From contig BJOX01000232.1 of the NCBI GenBank assembly GCA_009731375.1, forward strand, positions 745,787 through 771,043: DNA of 25,257 nt, read 5' to 3'. Within the stretch, counting starts at the first letter, position 1. Each line of letters begins with the position of its first letter. The DNA is from Paulinella micropora (Eukaryota > Cercozoa > Imbricatea > Euglyphida). The position numbers were made by a program, and so were the translations under genes. Below are positions 9,734 to 17,844 of this stretch, piece by piece. The notes below the pieces were generated by a model that searched no databases, was not told the DNA's origin, and saw nothing but the letters and a program-made list of their open reading frames with translations.

Positions 9734-10178
9734 TGTAGGACTCAATATTACAACATTACATCCTATTCTCTAACCGCTATATGAACTCGATTGCTGAATT
9801 ACAATTTACCGGAAATTAACTCATTCATACCGTTAGTTTATTACGGACCGGCCGGTATATTAATACCGTTGAGATTTAGCGATTTCCCTTTTATTACCAT
9901 TGTTTACGATAGATAGGATTATATCCATTGGCGAGATAAACGGACAGCTGAAGTGTGATTTTGCAGTCAGACAATAATGACAGGACACAGTCATTTATAG
10001 ACACTGAATACAGTCATTCGTTAGAGTTCTAGAAATTCCTTTCACGTGACAGGTCACAGCTTATATTTGTTACAGCTTTAATCAAGAGTTTGTTCTCATT
10101 AAATTCGTTTCGATATTTATTCGAAGGGTAATCTAGAGAGGATTATTGATAGCATTCCGGAGGAGAATTGCTACAACA
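9734..10178 (+). repeat. 5' LTR of copia element (445 bp)
   Basis: Starts TGTAGGACTC and ends CTACAACA. It differs from the 3' LTR at four positions and by one inserted base (GAGTTCTAG against GAGTTTAG). One difference, ATT at 10167-10169 where the 3' LTR has ATG, removes what looks like the Gag start codon. Confidence 0.96.
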
Positions 10179-12389
10179 GGTTATGAGAGAGCGCAAGTTG
10201 CCCTCAAATGCCCACGCCTGCCCGCTAAGCCCATTGCCACTTTCGATGACTGGCGTTGGTCGTTTTCGCAGTTTGTAGAGGAAATATATCCTAAATTTTT
10301 GGTGTTGCTTGCAGATGATAACGCACCCCTGACGCTTAACGAGTTGAGGTCCTACATTACCCCATCTGATATTGATAGTAAAAAGAGTAGAGAGGGACTC
10401 GAGGCCGCGGATCCACCGACGGAGACCGAAGAGCAGAAGGCTGCAGTCGACGCGCTTGCTGCTGGCTTCGGTTACGAGGATTTGGAAGCATGCTTGCCAG
10501 AGAAGGTTAGGCTGCAATGTCAAGTGCGATTACGCTCATTTTTATCTGATGCACTGCAGGGGCACTCTGCATTGCTTACATTGCGTCGTGCAGGTAATCA
10601 CCCTAGTGAGATGTGGGCGAGATTGAATGAGAAGTATGCCCATGTGGGGCCTATTTCTAACCACAAATTGTTACAAGAATTATTTACTGATAGGATAGGG
10701 CCATCCACGAACGTAGAGGAGTGGATAGAAAGACAGGCACATAGATACGAGAAATTAGCACAGCGAAATTTGCCCTTCCCAGATCAGTTCAAGTGTGTAG
10801 CAACACTTCAATGGCTTAAAGACTCTAAACATGCTGTCTTAGGCGACGCTGGCAACTCGCTGTACTGGAGTAAGGCCGACGCGGACAAACCGGACTATGA
10901 TAATCTCTGCGCTAGGATGGAGGAGCTTTTACAAGCAGCAGAGATAAGTAAGCCTAAGAAAACGACCTCAAGCGACAAACAGACAGCTACTATGTTGCTT
11001 GCAGGCGACCGTGGGAAACCAAAGGCTGAGGAGAAGACGACTAAAAGGTGTTTCAATTGCAGACGGGACCACCTTATTAAGGATTGTCGTGTCCGGTGTC
11101 TGAGGCCTGAGTGTGTTAATAAGCCGACACACTCGGGAAACGAATGCAAGATCCGAGGTCCTGTCAACAACAGAAATAAATTCAACGCGGGCGGGCGGAA
11201 CCGCAACCGGCGAACGTCCTATGGACGCAACGGACGAGGGGGACGGCCCAATAACAACAACGACAGGAACCGTAATCGTGTTAATAACATGCGACATACT
11301 GCCAACGTGGCAAGAGAGATGAAAGTAGCATCCCATGACGAGGTGGACGACGCATGGGTAGGCATGGCCGTCGATGGCGAGGTCGATCTCAACGACTTGC
11401 CACCCCTCATGGAGATTGATACGGGTAAGACATTTCCTGTCTTGACTCGCAAGCCCTACGCCGGAAACTTCGAAAAAGTAACAGGAGTTAAGAGACCGGT
11501 CGACAACGGAAAGAGCAACGCTAACGCACATCAAGGAGCGCAAAAGAAACTGAAGTTCGCCGACAACGAACCACCCAAACAGCGATTGAAGAACTGCGCA
11601 CACATGGTTATCAACGGGGCGTGTGCCTTCTGGGACTGCCCGCTGATCATGAAGGACGACCCCAAGGAAGGCGCAGCAGAAGCGGGAACCAAGTCGGAGA
11701 ATGACAACCGCAAGCCTCCAGACGTCAATCTGTACGACAAGGTAATGGATGGTGCGGTTCGGCACGATACCAACAAAAAAACGACTGAAGAGGTTCAGGT
11801 AATAGAACACATCATGAAAAGATTGAGTAGAAGGACCGACCTGTCTCGATCACAAATAAGCTCATTAATGCTCATTGTCCAATGCTTGGTAGACCCCTGG
11901 CGGTGCGTGCAAGAAGGTGACCTCGAAGGAAGCTACGACTACCCAGGTATGGAAACGCACGTTCCGACGCCGCCACGGGGGGTAAGTAATCATTCGATAG
12001 TCTTCGTGGGACTCACTGTAGAAGATGAGGAGGTAGCGCACAAAGACTCTGACGATGACGAGATGCGTTTGGAGTTGCCCTTCCGCTCTCCGGATAGTTT
12101 AGTAGATACCATAGGTGCAGCAATACCGATAACTGCTACGACGGCAAGAGTCTCCGATGCCCCGACTACTATAGAGGCAGAGGAGCGTAGTGATAGCGTG
12201 CTCACAGAAGATAAAACTGAGGCAAAAACACAAGAAATGGAGAGTTCACTAGTAGCGATAGGAGCAGTGACACTACATATGGACTTTCAGCCCTTCATGG
12301 CCACTAGGCCTAGAGAAATACCGTGGGATAGCTTAACACGGGAGCAGAAAATAGACGAAAATGATTATCGATCCGGTGTTCCTTCGTAA
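10167..12389 (+). CDS. gag: Copia Gag polyprotein, long form, start codon lost
   Basis: Capsid/nucleocapsid protein that would package the element RNA. One frame of about 740 codons runs without interruption to TAA at 12387-12389. I place the ancestral start at 10167-10169 because the 3' LTR has ATG at the equivalent site (17828-17830); here it is ATT, with no other early in-frame ATG. Residues about 10-270 resemble the copia gag core (FDDWRWSFSQFVEEIYPKF; EMWARLNEKYAHVGPISNHK). A zinc knuckle CFNCRRDHLIKDC (C-x2-C-x3-H-x4-C) lies at about 11050-11088, followed by another Cys/His cluster (CLRPECVNKPTHSGNEC) and an Arg/Asn-rich stretch. A third cluster (CAHMVINGACAFWDC) is at about 11595-11640. 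The last 250 residues are acidic and unfamiliar. Confidence 0.88.
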   Translation: MATTGYERAQVALKCPRLPAKPIATFDDWRWSFSQFVEEIYPKFLVLLADDNAPLTLNELRSYITPSDIDSKKSREGLEAADPPTETEEQKAAVDALAAGFGYEDLEACLPEKVRLQCQVRLRSFLSDALQGHSALLTLRRAGNHPSEMWARLNEKYAHVGPISNHKLLQELFTDRIGPSTNVEEWIERQAHRYEKLAQRNLPFPDQFKCVATLQWLKDSKHAVLGDAGNSLYWSKADADKPDYDNLCARMEELLQAAEISKPKKTTSSDKQTATMLLAGDRGKPKAEEKTTKRCFNCRRDHLIKDCRVRCLRPECVNKPTHSGNECKIRGPVNNRNKFNAGGRNRNRRTSYGRNGRGGRPNNNNDRNRNRVNNMRHTANVAREMKVASHDEVDDAWVGMAVDGEVDLNDLPPLMEIDTGKTFPVLTRKPYAGNFEKVTGVKRPVDNGKSNANAHQGAQKKLKFADNEPPKQRLKNCAHMVINGACAFWDCPLIMKDDPKEGAAEAGTKSENDNRKPPDVNLYDKVMDGAVRHDTNKKTTEEVQVIEHIMKRLSRRTDLSRSQISSLMLIVQCLVDPWRCVQEGDLEGSYDYPGMETHVPTPPRGVSNHSIVFVGLTVEDEEVAHKDSDDDEMRLELPFRSPDSLVDTIGAAIPITATTARVSDAPTTIEAEERSDSVLTEDKTEAKTQEMESSLVAIGAVTLHMDFQPFMATRPREIPWDSLTREQKIDENDYRSGVPS
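10179..10194 (+). promoter_or_regulatory. Copia primer-binding site, internal Met-tRNA type
   Basis: GGTTATGAG follows directly after the LTR end. It is complementary to CUCAUAACC, a possible anticodon loop and 3' stem of a CAU (Met) tRNA. Drosophila copia has a closely similar arrangement (LTR ending ACAACA, then GGTTATGGG) and is primed by a 5' fragment of initiator Met-tRNA. By analogy I infer priming by a tRNA fragment and not by a tRNA 3' end. Confidence 0.6.
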
Positions 12390-13314
12390 GCTGCACAGAA
12401 AGACGGTCGACCCGCACGGATTCCCAGTGCCACCGAGACACTGGCCACCAACATGGCGATTGGGAGCCCCAACTAGCTATATTGTGCCTAGGGAAGAGCC
12501 GTGGTACCCTAGCGACGAGGTAAAGAAAGGGATACCATCGTTGTCGTGGTTACCACACTTCACCATCCCACACTCATCTGTATCGATTGAGCATAGAATG
12601 ACACCAGTAAGCAGACCAGTTTGGCAGCAGAGTAGTAGATAAAGAACCCGTGTAGGAGTTATATTTCCATTAAATATACTCGATAGAGATCAAGTCATTA
12701 CCACCACTCCCTCATGGCACCCAATCATCACCGATGGACCCTGGTTTTGGGCCATCGACGTACATTACTGCTTTAGGCATGCTACAATTATGGAGATGGA
12801 ATACTGGAGCTTGCGTTTAGGTTTCAACATCATACCTGGCGACTGGCAGACGGTGGTGGGACGCTGCAAGCTCTGCGCCAACTTTCAGCCACCAGGTATT
12901 TACCCCGCAGACTTACCACACTCATTGCACGAACCACCTGCATCGTGTGAGCGTTGTGATAAGACACAAGACTTAATGCACCCCATGAAGAGATGTATGG
13001 GATGCAAGTGGGTATGGTACTGCAACAAAGAACATCAGAGGGAAGATTGGAAAGCACACAAGTATTTTTGTCAATTTGCGGCCTCCGACATAAACAATAG
13101 ACTAATTAGCGAGACACAGTTACAATTCTTGCCGCCTTGCGGCATAGGATCGGTTAATTTCGACTACGCAATATTTGCTTTTCAACGCCTCACTAGGTAC
13201 GAGATTGTGCTTGGAGGACCGGCGGGGCAAGGTACCAGATGCCAGCACGCTACGACAAAGAAGACCTTAGAAGGATATACAGAAGATTGTATGGCTTCAC
13301 CGATTATGGTATAA
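12355..13314 (+). pseudogene. Copia gag-pol spacer with MYND-type zinc finger
   Basis: This frame is +1 relative to gag and overlaps its last 35 bases. It is open from 12355 to TAA at 13312-13314 except for one TAA at 12640-12642. The first part is Pro/Trp-rich (HGFPVPPRHWPPTWRLGAPT). Residues encoded at 12946-13071 form a MYND-type finger: CERC, then CMGC, then YCNKEHQ and WKAHKYFC, giving C-x2-C-x12-C-x2-C-x5-C-x3-H-x7-H-x3-C. The sixth ligand is His in place of the usual Cys, so zinc binding is still possible. MYND fingers in known proteins bind Pro-rich partner peptides. Just upstream is another Cys pair (GRCKLCANF). The frame passes to the protease frame at about 13220-13240. Confidence 0.8.
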
Positions 13315-13905
13315 TATCACCCCCCACCATACTGCAGGCACACGTTAGACAGTCAGCTAGTGACTTAGATTACCAACCGTCGAGAGTACACTCAACATTC
13401 ACTGCTACTGCAATAGACCCCGACACTACGGTCCGGGGGGAGGAAGAAGCGATGGTAGAGACAGCAGTGGCATATAGGGTAGATAAGTCAGCGACAGTGC
13501 CGACAATAGTGGACTCTGGGTGCAATAGAACGCTAGTGCACCACACGATGCCCATGAGTAGAGTGAAGACGGGAAAGACGGTACATTTAGCGGGGATTAC
13601 GGAGCACACAATGGAGGTCAATGTGACAGCGGATGCGTCTTTGCCAGTGATAGACGGCAAATGTAATGAGAATAGCTTACATTTGCAGGAGGCGTTAGTT
13701 AGTAAGAAGACCCCCTACTCGTTACTGTCCCCTGGGGTACTCGATCATACTTGCAAGTATGCAACCGTTTTTCAAAACAGACAAGTAATGATCCTACGTG
13801 AACCGCTAACAATTGATCCAGAGCATGTGGTATATCGTGGGCGTATGATGCCCAACAAACTCTACCGTCTGGACACACCCTTGGACTCCCCATTAGACTT
13901 TGCCC
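13239..13905 (+). CDS. pol (PR): Copia aspartic protease
   Basis: It would cut the Gag-Pol precursor. In the frame counted from 13239, PTIVDSGCNRTLVHHTM places the catalytic Asp-Ser-Gly at residues 92-94. The following segment (VKTGKTVHLAGITEHTMEV) and YSLLSPGVLDH fit the flap and C-terminal strand of copia proteases. The domain itself is uninterrupted. An ATG at 13239 exists but the protein is probably made as a fusion with the upstream MYND-containing frame, which differs by one frame step here. The frame then runs straight into the integrase zinc domain. Confidence 0.85.
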
Positions 13906-15059
13906 TGAGGTATAACCCTGTTTTCGATGACTCGCGAGCCATAGCTCATTTCTCAGTGAGACCGACTAGAGCATTGCGCAGTATTGGAGCTCTAGAATTA
14001 CATCGCATGTTAGGTCACGCCGGCGTTAGAGTAATGGAAGAATGGGCAAAGAGAAATGGCCGGACTATCGCAGGTAAGAGATTATGAGAATTGATCACAA
14101 CTGCATGCACAGGTTGCAACCAGTCAAAAATTACGAGGCTACCTGTCTTCAAAGCGAACCCTGACATCGACTCGGGCTTTCGCATAGGTGAGTGCCTACA
14201 CATGGATTCGAGAGGACCATGGGGCGTGAAGTCATTGCAAGGGAACAGGTATAAACTCATCCTGAAAGATAAGGAGAGTCAATTTGGTTTTAAGAATTTC
14301 ACACCAACAAGAGAGGAGGAATTGTATTTGCCTTTTGTGCAGAAAGTGATGGCGTTGTTCGCTGCACAGACCGGCAACACGGTAAAACAGTTACGATGTG
14401 ATGGCGAATGCAATACCAGACGTTTACAGGAGCTCTGCGACCGGAACGGGATCATTCTGAAGACCATACCGAGAGTTGAGCCCAGGTCTAACCCTGTCGC
14501 AGAAAGAGATCATAGGACAAGCGAGGTAAGAGAAACAGCTATGAGATTGGATGCACATTTACCACCATCATTTTGGCAGGAAATGGAAATGGCTGAGTAG
14601 GTGATTCGACTCGTCACACCCATCCCTATAGGAAAGTACAAAGGAATAACACCATATGAGCTATCTTTGCAAAGACAGCCACCGAAAGATTTCTTACACT
14701 CTATTGGCTGCCTAGCATGGATACGTTTGTGGGAATCGAAGAAAGGAATGGCAATGGCTGTGACAGGTGTGTTGGTGGGGTACAACTTATTTCGTAGACT
14801 CTACCGCATTTACATGTTAGAAAAACAGAAGGTAGAGGAACATAGGAACGTGAGATTTGATCATGCCAGGCGTGGCTACACTGCACGTTCAACCCCACAA
14901 CCATGGAACGTTGATGGCAGCATCGAACATGGGGATATGCAAGCCCCATCGATTTTTCCCACAGACAGAGATTAACAAATTTCACGGGAAAACCATGAAA
15001 TTTCGCGACAAACCGACACAAGAAAGAATGACGAGGTCGAGGACGAGTCATCTATTGTA
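13906..15059 (+). pseudogene. pol (IN): Copia integrase
   Basis: Inserts the element cDNA into host DNA. The HHCC zinc domain has ELHRMLGHAGV (two His) and CTGC (two Cys), with TGA at 14085-14087 between them. The catalytic core, counted from 14091, shows LHMDSRGPWG (Asp 39), LRCDGE (Asp 104) and NPVAERDHRT (Glu 138), a near-D,D35E spacing. TAG at 14598-14600 interrupts just after the core. The same frame goes on with TPYELSLQRQPPKDFLHSIG and GVLVGYNLFRRLYRIYMLEK, the conserved C-terminal part of copia integrases. TAA at 14973-14975 follows. All three stops are in one frame, so the lesions are point changes, not indels. Confidence 0.93.
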
Positions 15060-15609
15060 GTGGTAGAGCACGATACAGCACCTACGCGAAACATAGCACG
15101 ACCACTACCACCCATACCAGCTCTAGAACGCATCGCACGAGCTGAGGACACGCCGGTAGTGCTCAGAAACAGAAACAGACCGCCATCGAGAAGTTCAGTT
15201 AGACGGATTCGGTTTGTTGATGCCAAACATGTCCCACCCCCAAAACCCAAAGTCCCAAGAGATATCGATGGTAACGTCGATGAAAGGAACATAGTGAGAG
15301 GAAAACGTGATAGGAAGCAAACTCCCGCAAACACATCAACACATACCTACAGATTGGCGGTAGCTGAGGACGATGACACATAGTTCGTATCTCAGACAGA
15401 CACGAGTGATGGTTTGCGTTATGAAGATGTTTGTCTATTCACAAGAGTACTCAGAAAGCCGGAGAAACAGCTTAGAGTAATACCACAGGTAGTGGAGGCT
15501 GCAGAAAGAAATACAGGGGCTGTACGACGCGAGATGTCTAGAGTGGGCTACGTGGCAAGATGCAGAGAGAGACTGAGTAAAGCCAATTCGTACAGGTTTC
15601 GTAGACGCA
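15060..15609 (+). pseudogene. pol: Copia integrase-RT linker
   Basis: The integrase frame continues as a basic, Pro/Arg-rich linker (RPLPPIPALERIARAEDTPV; RNRNRPPSRSSVRRIRFVD) to TAG at 15381-15383, then a further open stretch to about 15635. In another frame at about 15520-15560, CLEWATWQDAERD resembles the conserved W..A...E stretch before copia reverse transcriptase, so a frame change lies hereabouts. No separate domain is recognised. Confidence 0.6.
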
Positions 15610-16473
15610 ATGAAGGAGGACGAGGCCACAGGTGAGAAGAAGTACAAGTCGAGGTTAGTAATTTACGGGAACCAAATGATACCATTTCAGCATTTCAGCC
15701 CTTATGAAACCTCGTCACCTGTGGCACAACACATCTTCCTCCTCACGCTTTGCTCATTGTTGGTTGCACTCAATGCGTTCATAAAACACATAGATTTCAG
15801 CCAAGCATACTCACACGCCAGTATGCAAGAGATTTGCTATGCAATACCACCGGATGATTGCAAGCTGCAGGAGAAACCGAGCATGATTTGGAGGGTTCGA
15901 AAGGCACTGTACGGCTCTCCACAGGCAGGAAGACGATGGTACAACCATATTGCGAGCTTTTTGCGAAGCATAGGATATTTACAGTCGACTGTGGATGCTT
16001 GTGTTTTCTTTTTGAAGGGCGATGATGGCACTTTTCCCCCGTCGATAGCCTACGACGATAGGTCGCTTCCATGGATTTTGCTGTTGCGCACGGACGACAT
16101 GCTTACTTTTTGCTTAAAGGAAAAACAACACGAAGAGTTGGTGAAGAAGCTAGGGGAGGCCAAGTTTCGTTTTACGGATAAAGGGGAAGTAGAGGTGTTC
16201 TGCGGTATGCAGTTCAAGCGATTTGAGAACGGTTTGCTGATCCATCAACAAGCATACATAGAGGGGTTGCTACAGGATCGGGGCTTTGAGAATGCAAAGC
16301 CATCGACAACGCCATGCACTGAACAGGAACCGCAGCCAGCAGACCCTAATGCCTCTATACGACAATGGCCCTTAAGAAAATTGGCAGGTGAGCTAATTTG
16401 GCCAATGTCCCAAACTCAACCACATTTGGCTTATGCGGTTAATAGGCTGTGCATATACATGCGCCGGACGTAG
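15610..16473 (+). CDS. pol (RT): Copia reverse transcriptase
   Basis: Copies element RNA to DNA. In the 287-codon frame: DEATGEKKYKSRLVIYGNQ at the start, HIDFSQAYSHASMQEICYAI (first catalytic Asp), RVRKALYGSPQAGRRWYNHI, then LLLRTDDML with the Asp pair at residues 162-163 (16093-16098). Most copia enzymes have Y-V-D-D here; this copy has R-T-D-D. Later blocks are VEVFCGMQF, GLLIHQQAYIEGLLQ and the tail AYAVNRLCIYM. The domain is uninterrupted to the TAG at 16471-16473, after which a frame change leads to RNase H. Whether the unusual box is a family trait or damage cannot be told from one copy. Confidence 0.94.
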   Translation: MKEDEATGEKKYKSRLVIYGNQMIPFQHFSPYETSSPVAQHIFLLTLCSLLVALNAFIKHIDFSQAYSHASMQEICYAIPPDDCKLQEKPSMIWRVRKALYGSPQAGRRWYNHIASFLRSIGYLQSTVDACVFFLKGDDGTFPPSIAYDDRSLPWILLLRTDDMLTFCLKEKQHEELVKKLGEAKFRFTDKGEVEVFCGMQFKRFENGLLIHQQAYIEGLLQDRGFENAKPSTTPCTEQEPQPADPNASIRQWPLRKLAGELIWPMSQTQPHLAYAVNRLCIYMRRT

Positions 16474-17066
16474 CTTACGGAATGGTTAGCAGAATTCACA
16501 GATCCCTCAAGGATCAGAGAGGCTTATTCTTTCCTTCGCATATTGATTGGCGGACAATAGACCTACACACTTACGCAGATGCAGACTTAGGTAAGTGTAA
16601 GTTCACACATCGATCGAGGTCGGGCGAACTACAAATGATAACGAGACCGGTGTATTGGTCATCAAGACTGCAGTCGACAGTCGCAATGTCTACACAGGAA
16701 TAAGAAACTATCGCCATGTCGGCCGCCGCACGCAATACGATTGCGATACAGCATTTTTGCGAAGAAATTGGAATACCACTCCCACTACCATCAACGGTGT
16801 TCGGGGACAATCAAGGTTCGATACTTACGACTACAAATGGATTCGGTAGTCAGAGATCAAGACACCTCGCTTTGAAACATCACTATATCGTCGAACTCGA
16901 ACGGAATGGCCGCATTACGAGTAGAAAGATCAACTCGTCTGACAACTTGGCAGATGTTTTTACCAAAGCCCTGCCAGCACCGCAATACCTGAAATTGATA
17001 GATCAATTCACAGTAAGGCTGAGGGATTTTGATCTTGAAGGCGCTAGACTTCTAAGTAAAAGTTGA
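16474..17066 (+). pseudogene. pol (RH): Copia RNase H
   Basis: C-terminal domain of copia pol. One frame contains IDLHTYADADLGKCKFTHRS (first Asp), VYWSSRLQSTVAMSTQE, then TAA at 16701-16703 followed directly in frame by ETIAMSAAARNTIAIQHFCE. This is the usual S-T-x-E-x-E-x-x-A block with one codon turned into a stop. Then come FGDNQGSILTTTNGFG (Asp), RSRHLALKHHYIVE and NSSDNLADVFTKALP, the standard end of copia RNase H. The frame closes at TGA 17064-17066. Apart from the single stop, the domain is complete. A frame change from the RT frame lies at about 16449-16530. Confidence 0.92.
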
Positions 17067-17395
17067 TTTGTTTTGGAGTAACTCGATACAATTACGAGCT
17101 GTCTGTTCGACATAGAAGTTCAAGGAGAAGCTGCGCGATGAAAGGACTAGTTATTTTCGACATATAGCTTCTTAATGATGCCTGATAGAGATTTATATAT
17201 GAGAACAATGATTAGAATAGTGGGATCCCACCAATGAAAGGAGACGGATGAGAGTGTACTGAAAGCTAAGGAATTCTCTCTTCTGCTAGTCTGCGAGTGC
17301 TCTATATAGGAATGACAGATAGATCGGTATTTATTTGGGATAGGCCGCCCATCGGGGCGGGGCACGATGGGCGGGGCAATCGATTTCGGGGGGAG
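17067..17395 (+). other. Copia 3' untranslated region and polypurine tract
   Basis: Noncoding sequence between the pol stop and the 3' LTR. It holds a G/C-rich patch with two near-copies of GGGCGGGGC (around 17354-17377). TCGGGGGGAG ends at 17395 directly before the LTR and is the likely polypurine tract priming plus-strand DNA. No gene is seen. Confidence 0.75.
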
Positions 17396-17839
17396 TGTAG
17401 GACTCAATATTACAACATTACATCCTATTCTCTAACCGCTATATGAACTCGATTGCTGAATTACAATTTACCGGAAATTAACTCATTCATACCGTTAGTT
17501 TATTACGGACCGGCCGGTATATTAATACCGTTGAGATTTAGCGATTTCCCTTTTATTACCATTGTTTACGATAGATAGGATTATATCCATTGGCGAGATA
17601 AACGGACAGCTGAAGTGTGATTTTGCAGTCAGACAATAATGACAGGACACAGTCATTTATAGACACTGGATACAGTCATTCGTTAGAGTTTAGAAATTCC
17701 TTTCACGTGACAGGTCACAGCTTATATTTGTTACAACTTTAATCAAGAGTTTGTTCTCATTAAATTCGTTTCGATATTTATTCGAAGGGTAATCTAGAGA
17801 GGATTATTGATAGCATTCCGGAGGAGAATGGCTACAACC
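17396..17839 (+). repeat. 3' LTR of copia element (444 bp)
   Basis: Matches 9734-10178 with about 99% identity. It retains ATG at 17828-17830 (AGAATGGCTACAAC) where the 5' LTR has ATT. The final base is C, not A; the TGTAG duplication at 17840-17844 fixes the end. Confidence 0.95.
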
Positions 17840-17844
17840 TGTAG
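17840..17844. repeat. Target-site duplication of copia element, right copy (TGTAG)
   Basis: Identical to 9729-9733. Gypsy pol resumes right after it. Confidence 0.88.

Larger units (their letters stand above)
9734..17839 (+). mobile_element. Ty1/copia LTR retrotransposon, complete, nested in the gypsy pol
   Basis: The element is bounded by LTRs of 445 and 444 bp differing by four substitutions and one gap (about 99% identical), with a TGTAG target duplication, a primer site after the 5' LTR and a G-rich polypurine tract before the 3' LTR. The order gag, protease, integrase, reverse transcriptase, RNase H is the Ty1/copia (Pseudoviridae) order. It is about 8.1 kb, long for the group because of a 740-codon gag and a gag-protease spacer with a MYND-type zinc finger. 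Gag is uninterrupted; pol has several stops and frame changes. Confidence 0.96.

Noticed and set aside
10968-11810. 280-codon minus-strand frame inside copia gag
   Set aside because: Antisense shadow of the long gag frame; no recognisable domain.
13239-17066. Alternative genetic code to explain in-frame stops
   Set aside because: TAA, TAG and TGA all occur as interruptions, frameshifts are also present, and the long gag frame uses none of them as sense codons.
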